Part shown: positions 11,435-22,674 of the stretch, one piece after another
Layout: every line of letters begins with the position of its first letter
How positions within the stretch are numbered: position 1 is the stretch's first letter
DNA from: Sclerodactyla briareus
Lineage: Eukaryota; Echinodermata; Holothuroidea; Dendrochirotida; Sclerodactylidae
Length of the DNA stretch: 64,000 nt
Assembly (NCBI GenBank): GCA_026419785.1
Contig: JAODTK010001144.1
Span: 248,001 to 312,000 of the forward strand
Direction: 5' to 3'
Notes under the pieces: generated by a model
What the model was told of the DNA's origin: nothing
What the model saw: only the letters and a program-made list of their open reading frames with translations
The model's database searches: none
Program-made: the position numbers and the translations under genes

Positions 11435-13157
11435 CCCAGCTGAAAATTCCAGTTGAGTCCAGTTGAAATTTTGTACTGGACTTAACTGGACCCAAGTGGA
11501 CCCAACTGGATTACAACTGGATTCCAACTGGACCCAGTTGGTTTCAACTGGACTTTGTCTTCAAATAACAGTGCTGAGTATAAAAGCTATCAGGACTGAA
11601 GTGGACTTCATATGGACCTAACAGGACTCAAATGGATCTAACAGGATTCCAACTGGACCCAAGTGAACTCAATTTGGTTTCACCTGGACTATCCAGCTGG
11701 AAATGCGCTTCCAAACTGGACTCGATGGAGTCGCTAATCGACTTAGCTGGACTAGTCCCCCCCCCCCAAAAAAAAAAAAAATAGGACCTTTCATAATTTT
11801 CACTGCTGAGGGAGCTTATACTATAGCTTATAATTCCACAGTTCGGCTGAACTCACAGGCTGATATGTTGACACAGTTAATAAGCTGATTCAGTGTTCCA
11901 TTAGGCTACATGGTCAAGTAATGTCCAGTCAAACACGGCCCTGGACTAGTTATGCTGAACTGGTCTAATAAAGTCCATTGAACTGGTCCGGTAATCCTGT
12001 TGATCTAGTTCAGTAGTCGCTGTTGAACTGCTTCAGTAGTCCTGATGAACTAACCTAGTCAGTCTGTAGTCCGGATGGTCCATCTTAGGATAAACTAAAA
12101 GTGGGGACAAGATAAGGAGGAGGGGGTTGGGGCATGCCCCTGTTACGGTGTTACCCTCACCTAATTCGCTAGTGGAACTGTCTTGAAATGGGATTTCTGT
12201 TCCGTTAAACTGTCAACCGGTCCATTAAATTAGTCCTGTTGAACTGGTTCAGTGATGGTGAAAATGAGCTGGTCTAGTGAGTTATGTTTAATTGGTCCCG
12301 TGATATTTTTAGACCGGTCCTGTAACGTCCAGTAGATGAACTGGTCCAGTAAGCCCAGTAGGCAACTCTTCCAGATATAGTTCAGTTGAACTGGTCCAGA
12401 GAAGTCCAGTTGAACTGGTCCAGAGAAGTCCAGTTGAACTGGTCCAGTAAGTCCAGTTGAACTGGTCCAGAGAAGTCCAGTTGAACTGATCCAAGAAGTC
12501 CAGTTGAACTGGTCCAGTAAGTCCAGTTGAACTGGTCCAGAGAAGTCCAGTTGAACTGGTCCAGAGAAGTCCAGTTGGACGGTCTAGTTAGGTCCTATTA
12601 CGGCAATCCATATGCATATTACCATGCTTTAAGGAATTTTGTGGAACACGGACATGCGTATGTAATGTTTTCATCAAGATTATTTGTAATTATAGTAATG
12701 AATGTGTCAATGACACATGCAAGTAGTTTTATATAGGTTTTACTTTCCATTTGTTTTCATACAATTTGGGTTCCATTACTACATTCCAATCCATGCAGTG
12801 CCTCATATCTACTGTTACAAACCATAATCTTTTGGTATTCCATCTACAGCTAGTATATAGCCAGTCTATTCCTGGGTGCCTTATAAATCTCACCTTCTGT
12901 GCACTTCAGCCTTGCTTTATCTTGGAAGAAATGCAATGGTAAGAAAAGCCATTTCTGAACGCAGATATGACTACATGAACTATGCTACTATTCAGAGGCA
13001 AACGGAAGTCAAGTTGAAAAGTCCAGTTAGAAAGTCCCGTTGGGTCCAGTTGAAATTTCAAGTTGAACTGGACCCAACTGGACTTGGGGCCAAATTCCAG
13101 AGCAACCAGTTCAACTGGACCAGTTGGGTTTAAGCTCAACTGGAATTTTCAGCTGGG
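11435..13157. mobile_element. 1.72-kb TIR element carrying a minisatellite
   Basis: A perfect 22-bp inverted repeat bounds it: 11,435-11,456 begins CCCAGCTGAAAATTCC, and 13,136-13,157 is its exact reverse complement. For a further ~150 bp inside both ends the sequence is made of short AACTGG/CCAGTT modules (11,450-11,760 and 13,010-13,135). A regular minisatellite lies in between (12,370-12,590). The part 12,600-13,000 is AT-rich and not repetitive. I saw no clear target-site duplication and no transposase, so it is a non-autonomous DNA element of unassigned superfamily. Confidence 0.75.
12370..12590 (+). repeat. 23-24 bp minisatellite
   Basis: About nine units alternate between CCAGAGAAGTCCAGTTGAA plus CTGGT and CCAGTAAGTCCAGTTGAA plus CTGGT. 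The core CCAGTTGAACTGG is nearly self-complementary, so single strands could fold. Tryptophan- and threonine-rich open frames here (for example 12,309-12,494 minus) are products of the repeat and not genes. Confidence 0.9.
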
Positions 13158-13189
13158 CTACCCGTTGTTCAGGTCCAACTGTAGTCCAT

Positions 13190-13690
13190 ATTCCCCAAGT
13201 TGTGTTTAAATACGACTAAATTATAGAAATCCCATGATTGATGCAAATTGACCCCTCAGACATTGAAATGATCTTCATGTTGTTTAGGGCTGACAAACAG
13301 TCCACATCCACCGAGTTTTGTCCGGATCCGACGAAGTTAGAAAAATTGCGGATTTTCCTATTAAATTTGACCTCCGGTGATTTGAAATCACAGTCATGTT
13401 TTTCGGGACCAACTTTGTCCCCACCCGCCAAGTTCCGTGTATATCGGATATTTTCGTGTAAAACCTGCAAAAAAGAGGGAAGCAGACATGCAGTGATGCC
13501 CACTTTCTAACACCTTCGAGATTTTATTAGGGCGAGACAGGTGTAAGAAGATTTGGATCAATCGGATGAAGCGTTACAGAGTTATTGCGCTAGCAGCTAG
13601 AGTTTCCGGCGGCGGCGGCGGAGACTGCGGCGGCTACACCCCAAAACCTTAAAATAGCCCTTACAGTGTCACGGGGATATAATAATGCGA
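13190..13690. repeat. Probable dispersed repeat with GGC run
   Basis: It contains TGACCTCCGGTGATTTGAAAT, GATCAATCGGATGAAGCGTT, GTTATTGCGC and a GGC run near 13,609-13,635, followed by CCCTTACAGTGTCACGGGGAT. Antiparallel frames of 90 and 95 codons overlap at 13,216-13,510, which usually marks a repeat more than a gene. No second copy occurs in this window, so the call rests on general appearance. Confidence 0.3.
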
Positions 13691-14375
13691 TTTCAACGAT
13701 GTTTTTTAATATGCTATTGGAGAATGGACTACTGTAATGATGACAAGGTCGGCGTGATCATTTAATGACTAGGTATAGGCTATACTGTGTAAGTAATGTA
13801 TATTTAGAGCCTTATTTTTGGGCGAGATTGGGACAAACCACCATAATATCAGTGTTCAATCCAAGTTACATTAACTCAAAATTTGGGGCTACGGTCAAGT
13901 CATTCTGTGAAAGTCACTTCACAAACTCAGGTGAGGCAAGTTACTCAAGCATGGGCGAGTCACCAGCATTTTTCAACCTGAAGTCACGAGTGCGACTTGT
14001 CCCCGGACAATAGTTAGCATCCTACCAGTGGCGGCAAAGAGGGGGGTTGCTCTGAGGGTATCAGCTGAGTGCGTAAGGCATGTACTATTTTCTTGGAAAT
14101 GATTGTGGGGAGTGGGGGGTCTTCAACGAGCCCGAAGTTCCACGCGCCACCCCCATCGTCTCTCTCTCTCTCTTCTGGCTGAGCCACAATCAAGACATGA
14201 TTGGAGTCTTAGTCATCTGGCGGGCAATCAAGCGCGTGTTCATACAAGAGAGAACACATCTGCAGGGTCAGGCCTCCTCTCCAAATATTGTTTTTGCTGT
14301 ACGGTGTGTGAGTGCATTGATCAGGCGCCTTTGGTAGCTGACCATGTATGGAATGGATTCCATCATCCTCTACTA
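13691..14375. other. No recognised gene
   Basis: An 82-codon frame at 13,765-14,013 has no known motif. There is a CT-rich tract near 14,160-14,173. Nothing else stands out. Confidence 0.35.
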
Positions 14376-14966
14376 CAGGGGCGTAGCCAGGGGGCGATCG
14401 GGCGGTCGCCCCCCAAAATGAGATGAAAAAATAAGAAAAAAAGGGGAAGGGGTGGAAAAAAGAAGGGGGTGGCGATTGGGCGTGTTTGAGCGAAGTGTAT
14501 GTTTGTGTAGGGCATGGCGTGGGTGAATGAGGTCGAAATTTGTCGCCATCATGACATTTGGAGTGGACCCCCAAAACACCCCCAAAACAGGAAATTTCCT
14601 CGTTTTCATGAATTGTCCCCTGAACCTGCGACACTATGAACTATGCACAATTGAACGAATTGAAGCCGTCAAGGCGTCTACTACTATGAGTGTGACGAGC
14701 TTTGGTATGATACCCTACTTTTATGTTGATTTCAATTATGTGTTCATTTTCAGATTTCAGAAAAATTAAAATCCTTACTTAAAAAATAGGAATTCCCAGA
14801 GATATGTTCAATTCAAAACTCAGCTTCAAATGTGGTACCATTTCGCATCTAAGCCCCCCTCTGTGAGCTAAAAATTTTCCAAAGGGAGGGTGAACGCCCC
14901 TTCCCCTAATTCCCCCTCCCCCATATTCCGCCGCCCCCCTAAAATTAATTCCTGGCTACGCCCCTG
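14376..14966. mobile_element. hAT-type MITE (591 bp)
   Basis: The left end CAGGGGCGTAGCCAGG is matched by its exact 16-bp reverse complement at 14,951-14,966. The flanks read CTCTACTA and CTCTGTAT, a degraded or imperfect 8-bp duplication. C- and G-rich tracts lie just inside both ends, as in the other hAT-like copies. It is too short for a transposase, and the overlapping open frames carry no domain. Confidence 0.8.
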
Positions 14967-15341
14967 CTCTGTATCTCTGTGACCGGACACAACCCAATCC
15001 ATGCGATTGTCACCTACTGCTGTAACACGGAGCCCATATCTATATCGCCTGAATACCGTCATTAATAGAATATACGCTTCACCTGCCTGACGTAGGTGTT
15101 TGTGGTAATGGGTTGAGCAGGATGCGATTACTATGGTGCCCCATGGTCATGGGGTTTACAGGTGGTCTCGCACGGTAGTGTGGTAGGTATGGTGGGTGGT
15201 GATAATGGTATTCCCCATTCCGTAGTGTATGTTTCCATTGTGAACTGAAACCCATATCCATGGTTGGGATTATGTTTTGGCAGGGTAATGCCGAAAGGGC
15301 CAATTCTTCCACACTCCAAAACAGTGGTACAAATACCACCC
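14967..15341. other. No recognised gene
   Basis: Overlapping reverse frames at 15,079-15,366 and 15,131-15,319 have no known motif, and no repeat was identified. Confidence 0.35.
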
Positions 15342-15980
15342 GGGCAACCAAGGATGCAACCGACAATAGTCAGTAGCCCTGGTGATTACGGACCCGCGCT
15401 CAGGTACCCTAAATTTCATGAAGTGCCCCTTGGGTCAGTGAACTCTAAAAAAAAAAACTTGTGGGTATAGATACCACATGAGCAATTTGTTTACCAGCTG
15501 TGTAAACATTCACTCAAAATGGGTTAATTTCTTTTATCATCTGGATGATAATGTCCAATTCTTCTATAGCGCTTACAAACATTACCCCGATCCTAGGGAA
15601 AACCAGTCACGCACCCGACAATTTCCGGAGAGTTATATAGCGACGCTAATAGCCAGGTTGCGGTCCCCATTTTACACGTGGGTGAAGAGAAGCAAGCGGG
15701 TATAATAAATTACCTGCCGAGGTACAACGTGGCGGGCTCGAACCCACAACCTCGGGGTTACAAGCTCGACCGCCTTAGCCAATAAGGCCATCACGCTCCA
15801 CAAAAAATAATACCCAGACTGGTGTTTTAAAACAAATTGCCCAGGTGGTATCTATACCCAAAAGTTTTTAGAGTACCCGACCCAAGGGGCAATGCATGAA
15901 ATTTAGGGCGGTACCGGGGCGCGGGTACTGTATCACCAGGCTATTGAATATTTGTCGGTTGCATCCTTGGTTACCACTAG
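15342..15980. mobile_element. Inverted-repeat element with SINE in its centre
   Basis: The left arm (15,342-15,492) and the right arm (15,831-15,980) are inverted copies about 150 bp long. Shared words, left arm strand, are CCAAGGATGCAACCGACAA, CCTGGTGAT, CCTAAATTTCATG, TGCCCCTTGGGTC, GGGTATAGATACCAC and GCAATTTGTT. Differences are mainly small indels. The spacer is a tRNA-derived SINE on the minus strand. Either a palindromic element received a SINE near its centre, or two inverted copies closed around one. I found no clear target-site duplication. Confidence 0.8.
15500..15805 (-). mobile_element. tRNA-derived SINE
   Basis: On the minus strand the head is tRNA-like: an A box in TGGCCTTATTGGCTAAGGCG (15,771-15,790) and a B box GGTTCGAGCCC (15,734-15,744), 26 bases apart. 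These are internal RNA polymerase III promoter elements. A body of about 200 bp follows, then a tail containing TGTAAGCGCTATAGAAGAAT. The stems of the tRNA part do not pair well, so a functional tRNA is unlikely. The GCGCTATA tail resembles the 3' end of the L2-like LINE at 28,805, which suggests mobilisation by an L2-type RT. Confidence 0.72.
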
Positions 15981-16767
15981 CAGGGACCGGATAGTAAATG
16001 TTTTAGCTGACCGATCGTTGATGGTAAATTGCATTTTCTTTGGGTTTATAGCAGCCTTCCGACGGTGGTTGTCCTGTCGGTACGGGACTGTTTGGTTGGG
16101 GCGCCGCGGGGACTCAACGTCATAGCTAATTATTGGGCCCCGATTCGCTGGTACCTCAGAAGTGGTCCAGATGAGTCAGGCCCTGGACTGATCGCGACGT
16201 TGGATGCCGATGGTGCAGTGAGGTTAGTTCTATTTAGTAGTGCGCTCGGGATTATAAATATCACCATTGCCTTCCCTTCCCTCCACTGGCTTAACCTGAT
16301 GTTTCTCGCAACCTGACATGCCTTGTAGACGGAGAACCGGCATTTGGTCTCAGGCAGCTTGTATGGAGCTATTATATTAACTGGGGAGGCAATGGCGCCA
16401 AATGCATGTAATGATTTGAAGGAAAAAATGTCCCCGTGCGAGCTACACTGAAGAACAGGCAATTGCATTTTTATTCTGTAACGCTTGAAAAATGAGTGCA
16501 ATCGCCTTACCTTCAGTCATGTTCTAGTAGATTGTTACGATCACTCTCATATTCGGCAGAAAGTTCCGAACCTTACAGCCCTGTTTGAGAACATGAATCC
16601 TTAATTCTCTTATTTTGGATTTTTAAAGAGTGTAATCTTCACAAGCAGTTCTAAATGTGTTTTCAGCGTGGTTTTCATTTCTAGAGCCTCTTTTGGGGGC
16701 TTTATGTTTCCTCTTTATACCTTGGTGACGCTACATAACACACTCTTGTTAGAGTGTCGTTAACTCA
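15981..16767. other. No recognised gene
   Basis: Antiparallel frames of 95 codons (16,029-16,316, plus) and 123 codons (16,130-16,501, minus) overlap. Neither shows a domain I recognise. The rest is AT-rich without structure. Confidence 0.35.
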
Positions 16768-16838
16768 TTATCTATTTTATCTATCTATCATCTATCTATC
16801 TATCTATCTATCTATCATCTATCTATCTATCATATCCC
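16768..16838 (+). repeat. (TATC)n microsatellite
   Basis: A run of TATC units with a few ATC interruptions, ending directly at the start of the LINE remnant to its right. Confidence 0.95.
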
Positions 16839-17190
16839 CTGTTCTCCATAATCTGCACTGGCTTCCAGTTCGATTCAGAATCCAGTACAAACTGTTATTG
16901 CTCACTTTCCGTGCCTTAAATCATCATGAACCACCATGTACTGGAGCTACTGGAACTATATCACCCTCTCGTTCTGTCTGAGATCTGCCTCGAAATTCTT
17001 CTGACTGAGCCGAGGTCGTCACGGTCGTGGAGGGGGGGGGGGGGGGGGACAGATCCTTCTCTGTGGCAGTACCCCGTTTGATGAACTACAGTCATGTTCT
17101 TCACTGGACACGTTCAAGTTGATATTGAAGACATACCTCATTTACTTTGCATTTGATCATGTTTAACTCTGCCTGTTGATTATTTTGTAC
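16836..17190 (+). pseudogene. CR1/L2-like LINE C-terminal remnant
   Basis: The plus strand reads LHNLHWLPVRFRIQYKLLLL then TFRALN, the C-terminal signature of CR1/L2 LINEs. After a frame break and a poly-G tract (17,031-17,049) comes SLDTFKLILKTYLIYFAFDH, the closing FKxxLKTxLF...AF motif. It has no RT core, so it is 5'-truncated. It lies directly between two TATC microsatellites. Confidence 0.85.
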
Positions 17191-17295
17191 ATAGGGTGTA
17201 TTGTTTTTTTTTGTGTTTTTTTTGTTTTTTTTTGTGAGCTCTGTGTGCGCCATGAGCGCTTTTTTGCGGATTTGTGCGCATTATAAGTTTTCGAT

Positions 17296-17400
17296 ATTAT
17301 CTATCTATCTATCTATCTACTATCTATCTATCTATATATCTATCTATCTATCTATCTATATATCTATCTATCTATCTATCTATATATCTATCTATCTACT
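17296..17400 (+). repeat. (TATC)n / TATATC microsatellite
   Basis: A run of TATC with regular TATATATC interruptions, about 105 bp long and 3' of the L2-like remnant. Isoleucine- and tyrosine-rich frames across it are artefacts of the repeat. Confidence 0.95.
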
Positions 17401-17840
17401 GATGCCACTGATGCGACTAGTGCCAAATGTCCATTGTACATGTCTCGAGTGGACAAGAACGTGACATATTGTTATCTCCAATTTCTAATAGCAGCGCCGA
17501 TCCACTATAGGGGCGATATCGTTGGATCACCGGGGGCTAGATGCTACTGGCGCATCTGAGTAGATTCTAGGCAGGAGAATATAGAATCCTGTGCAATGAA
17601 GTAATAACGGAGAGCTAGAGCGTATGTGTAAGAGGTCAATTGAAGGGCCCTTTTTTCTATTGTTCCGAAAATGGTAGCACTGTCACGAAGCTCTTTCTGT
17701 GAAATAGCTTAATTTCCTTCGACCATTCTCAACGTGGGCCTACTGGAGAAAAGAGAGGGCTCAGAATTGATACATACAGACATACATGTCCTGCTAGTGT
17801 TCGGGGGGGGGGGGGGGCGAGATGGCGCTATTGCACTAGT
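17401..17840. other. No recognised gene
   Basis: Unique-looking sequence with a poly-G tract near 17,803-17,817. No coding or repeat signal is recognised. Confidence 0.35.
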
Positions 17841-18480
17841 TGCACATTTTGATTCCTTGCCGAAGGTGAAAGGAATCTATCCAGTCATGCACCGTGCGTA
17901 TGTGTGTGTCCATGTGTAGAGTGGTCTGGACACCCCTTGTCGGTACGATATCTAAAGAACGCAAACATGTATCAAGTGTAAATTAAGCACGTGGGCTACT
18001 CATGTGGAAAGGTATAACCCGCTATTGCTTTTAGTACCAGTTCGAGGTCACGACAGGGCAGAGTGAAAATAAATTCGTCAACACGATATCTAATGAATGC
18101 AAGTATTCAATTGAGTTCATATTGGGTATGTGGTTGCACATTTGGTGTCGATGAACCATATTGTTTTTAGTGTCAGGTCAAGGTCATTGAAGGTCACCAT
18201 GAGGCAATCCTCCTACATCTTGGCAACGGAACATTTCAGAGCGATTCCATAATATAAATTTTGTTTGTCTAGGCAAACTCATCCGGTGTACCTACTTTGA
18301 CCTCATGTGATCCTTTGAGCATATTTAACTATTTGACGTTGTTAAATGAACATCTTGGCAACGAAACATTTTCGAGGTATGTCGCAATGGAAAGTGTTGT
18401 TTGTCTCGGGTGACTATATCGGATGACCTACTTTGACCTCATTTGACCTTTCGACCTCGTGACCAGCAGTGCTATTTCGT
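17841..18480 (+). repeat. AGGTCA-bearing dispersed repeat, copy 1
   Basis: It starts TTTTGATTCCTTGCCGAAGG and passes a decayed GT tract (17,898-17,920), then GACACCCCTTGTC and CACGATATCTAA-like blocks. These also occur at 26,330-26,720 and 30,205-30,500. It carries AGGTCA half-sites: 18,175-18,186 head to tail with no spacer, then a third after 4 bases (18,191-18,196), and inverted TGACCT pairs 4 bases apart at 18,434-18,449. No open frame is conserved among copies. The element class is unknown. Confidence 0.75.
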
Positions 18481-18870
18481 GATGACCGAATAGGTCCAAT
18501 TAGACTCTACGACACTCTTATCTGAGACACTGTTAATTTAGAGAGAATTTATTTAATTTTATTGTCTAAAATTTCTGATTTGATGCTCAGAGGAAGGAAT
18601 TTGAGACTCAACATTTGACAACACAATTTAGCATTTGGTGTGCTGGTCAAATTTATTTTTCTACCTGTCTGCATATTTTAATACTTGGATGTTAGGCGTA
18701 CCATGTCAACGTCACAACATGGCAAGGAACCACTACACAGGGTTGCGTTTTTTTTAGTTGTAAAGTTGAGTTCTGCAGTTAGTATAACGGAATCCGTGAT
18801 GGTAACCACTAACCGTGAGTTAGCCTGCAACAACAGCTAACTTGACACATAGTAGTAGAGGTTGGGTCTC
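18481..18870. other. No recognised gene
   Basis: AT-rich sequence without recognised motifs. Confidence 0.35.
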
Positions 18871-18874
18871 GTCT

Positions 18875-20740
18875 ATCCAACATGCTCAGTGATCAAGTTC
18901 CGCCACGTATCACGATCTTGCACAAGGTTTATTGCTCCTCAAACTGGTAATGTGATTTTGTCCCTGAATGCGAGATTTGATTTTTCCGAGCAAGGTAGGC
19001 ACGGGTCTTCCAACTGGTTTAGTAGTAGTTCAATGCTCATCAGAAGCGATCTTCGCGGGCTTTCTTCTTGGGTTTGCGGACGTTGGCACCGAAAAAAATC
19101 TCACAAACCTCTATGTGCTAACTACGGAAGACCAAGGGATTTGTTGATACATCATAGAGTTAATCGTTTGGGATCAAATTGTTATTGGTCCATCTGATGT
19201 TGACAACATTGCGGAGTAGTCTTCTTTGGAAAGTGTCAATTTTGTAATAAAGATTCTTCCTGGTACCCACAGATCGAAATTATACAGAAAACTGCTCTGT
19301 ATAAGGGCATCAAAAATCCGGAGTTTGATGTTTGACCCTACTCGTCTGCTCTTGAAAATTGTTGATAAGAGTGTTGAAAGCGTTGGTGGTTATACCAATT
19401 CTTCTGTTAATGTCTTCTTCGGTTCCCAGCAAACTTCCAGCATATTTACATTTCTTCCAACTTCCATTGCCATTTCTTGTGATTGAAAAATTTCTCAGTT
19501 TTCGTGCTGATTATTTTCAGATTTCTTCTTGTCAGTTTCTCAGTCACTCGCTCTTCGATGTCTTGTAATCTATGTTCACCAGTCGATGTCCAAGAGATAT
19601 CATTAGCGTATTGTAGTCCACGGTGAAGAAGTTGTTGATATCATTATTTGCGGTGTAGTCATGATCAACTAACTGAGATGGTTGAATAACTGCATCAATG
19701 TCATTTTCATCCGATTTCAAAGAGGTGGCCAGGTATGTTATAAAAGAATAATGCACTCGCACTGTCACCCTGGGGGGACCCGATGTTCGTGCTAAAAGGA
19801 TTTCCTAGTTTGCCGTCTCTAAATTTGAAAGTGTATGAAACATCGTTCAGTAATAGTGAAATGAGCTAGAGTTCGTCGTTCTCGAGGATCTGTTGCAAAT
19901 CATTTATTAGTGTGCGTCTTTGGATCGTATCGAACGCCTTGCTCATGTCCAGCAAAAGAAGATTGATGTTATATCCTATTGAAGTTACGGGCTTTTCCTG
20001 CTAAAATTTTGAAAGCAAACACGAGCTCTGCGGTGTATCTACCTGAGGTGTAGGCGGTTTGGGTGACGGGAAGTACATGTTCATCAATTAGGGGCGGATT
20101 CTCTTGTAATACAAAATTGTCGAGGATTTTGCCTCAGGTAAAGTCAGATCACAGGTCCTAAATTTTCTGGAGGGCCTTTAGTTTTTCCGGATTTTTGAAT
20201 TGGTGTTAAGATCCCTTTTTCAATTTCTGTTGGTATTTCTCCGGTTACGGCTATGTTATTCAGTATATTAGCTATGTATTTATGGGTGCAGGGCATATTT
20301 GAGATGCTCGGCTGTGATTTGGTCACTACCTGGGGATTTATTATTTTTTAATGATGCAACCGGCCTTGTTTACTTTCTCTTCAGCAAATGGTTTATGTAG
20401 TTTTCCGGAAGCACGTTTGGTTTGGGTTCTGGGTTGTTACAGTTAAAGTGTTTTCGGAATGTTGGCTGATTTCTTTAATTTTGGCATCTGTATCTCCAAT
20501 GATTTCATCATCTATTCTAATGATAATTGGATCCTCTACTTTTTGTGGCACTACTTTTATTGCTTCGAAGAAACGGTGGGAGTCATCCTTACTATTTACA
20601 ATTTCAGTAATTTCGCCAATCAGTTTTTGTTCATGTGCAGCTTGACTAGTGAATGCTATTTTTTTTTTCCTTTAGTTTTTAACTCTCTCTTCTTATGTAT
20701 ATTTTCACAGTTGTCGATTGAAGTCTGAGATCTTTGAACT
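18875..20740 (-). pseudogene. LINE RT (family L-d), frameshifted
   Basis: Read from 20,660 downwards on the minus strand, the order is: a linker (HEQKLIGEITEIVNS, VPQKVEDPIIIRIDDEIIG); the RT start IANILNNIAVTGEIPTEIEK followed by GILTPIQKSGK at about 20,150-20,270; LLLLDMSKAFDTIQRRTL near 19,925-19,975; FSTNIGSPQGDS near 19,760-19,800; and QYANDISW near 19,580-19,605, standing for the catalytic Y-A-D-D. The C-terminal part RRLLRNVVNIRWTNNN lies near 19,200, and VQDRDTWRNL near 18,900-18,930. Domain order is complete for RT plus C-terminus, but several frameshifts and the altered YADD make it inactive as read. No endonuclease is seen. Confidence 0.88.
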
Positions 20741-22674
20741 TTGATCTTTGAACTTGACACATCTTATTTGCACATGTACAAGTTGCACATGAACAGTAAT
20801 GCGTGTAAAACGGCGGCTGGATAGTGTGCCTAACTGGAACCAAAGGATCGCTATGTTGGTCCACTTATTAGTAGGTGCGGAACGTGATATCCGAAGAAAC
20901 GAGTGTAAATGTGCATGGAACAGTATAGTTGATCTGGAATCCCGGCTAACTCAGCATTTGTATGCTGCTAATCGTTTATAAAATCAAAATAGGGGGCGGC
21001 ATGCGACTTCTAATTCAGGTAATTGTAGTAACGAAGTATTGTAACCACACTGTCAATGTGCCGATCATTGGTGAAATACCTGAACAGAAATTGTCGTAGC
21101 CACCGAGCAGTGAGTATTAAAAGACAACTGCAGGTTGAAATATAAAGAGACTATTATATTAGCTGGAGAAAAATGAATGCGTCAGTCCAAACCCGAAGTC
21201 GTACGACTTCCGTTACGGAGTACAGTCCTTTGAAGTTTGTGGATGTGTATTGCGCAAGTTCGAAAAGCATCCCATCCTGCAATAATAAATGATATCATAC
21301 TTGACAACCCTGCAAACAATGTTGTTTTCTATTGGAAATTCACACATTATTTTCACTTCGAAAAGCATTTAGTCTATGGGAGAGGATTGCTGTAGTCACT
21401 GTTGGTAAGGTGTTGATGGCCACTTTCGTGAGAGAAAGACAACAGAACTCATGCTAAATGTTGATTTATTCAACAAAATGAAACAATGAAATACATGACA
21501 TAACTTCGGGTCATCCATCGTATGACGTCATGCGTTATTCGCAATGGGTTTTCTCTCCAATTTCTCTGCATAATGGACCAAGGCCAATAACTCCACATAG
21601 GAAACATCGTATTGAAATGGAGTTTGGACCTATAGAGTTTTCCAATCTCCACGATATAGTCTCCGATGTGTCCAAGCCTGCATTGTCCTTTGAGGTAAAT
21701 GTTGGAAATTTTCGTCGGATACGTCTCCTCAAATGCCTGACATCCGGATTAGCGAAGAACGCCGATGGGTAGGTGGTGTCGTCGAAGGCCAATCACTTTA
21801 TGCGCGCAGCACACATAATGTCTCTTCGACGTGGTTCCAGAGGCGTGGCCTGATTTCTATGATTCGATTAGTTAACAACCACGATCGGGTCGTAGCTATA
21901 GGTGGAGGAAACTATTACTAAATATAGGTGGCCAGAAGTGATTAACCCCAAATGCGCTGTCTAAAATACGTTCAATTCCCACAAAGGATGAAATCTTTAG
22001 AAATTTACAAATGTGCTCGAAATATTTGATTCGAATAGAATTCAAATCCTTGTTTAGTTGGCATCCAGGCACTGACAACTAAATAACGGTCTTCAAAACG
22101 AGTCATTCCATTCCTGTGGTTTCGAAAGACAGAGTGAATGGTGAATAGGTCGTCGACTGAAGTCTGAGAGTTGTCGCCGCATACCAAGAATTTGACACTT
22201 TTCTTAACATCAGATGTTGCCATTGACAAATTGAGACTAAAAGTTCCTCCACATATCTCTCTGCATTATTCTCATAATAGGATCTAATTTTTGTTACGTT
22301 ATTTTACCCGTTTTCCCCATTTGAGCCGCGGATGTATCATGCTCATATCGTAACTTTTTGTTACACATGTAATTCAGTGGTTTGTGGTTTCCTTAAAACG
22401 TTAGGTTAGCTTAAACCCAGGGATAAATACAGCTCTGTCATAGCCCCACATTATTACCGGACACATCCCATTGTGATTCGTCGTGGCAAAAACAAAATCA
22501 CGTTAGTTTTGGTTGAAGTCGCCATAGTCGCTGTTTTTGGTGTCTTCTTGTTGTGCATCTCTGACGATTTCATGCAACAGAACTTCAAGAATATGGTTTT
22601 GGAAGACTGTCGTTTACAATATTACAGAAATCCGGGTAGATTCTTCTGACATGTCGCCCTCAGTATTGAATAAC
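20741..22674. other. No recognised gene; minus-strand frames of interest
   Basis: No known domain is found. Two minus-strand frames, 22,005-22,229 (74 codons, starting MSMATSDVKKSVKFLVCGDN) and 21,535-21,792 (85 codons), have fairly natural amino-acid composition and lie in the same orientation within 700 bp. They could be decayed coding sequence. No splice sites joining them are convincing. Confidence 0.25.

Noticed and set aside
12309-12494. 61-codon Trp/Thr/Ser-rich frame
   Set aside because: Product of the 23-24 bp minisatellite in one frame; units of 23 bp shift the frame.
15730-15800. A functional tRNA gene
   Set aside because: A and B boxes are present, but the acceptor and T stems do not pair properly, and a SINE body and tail follow.
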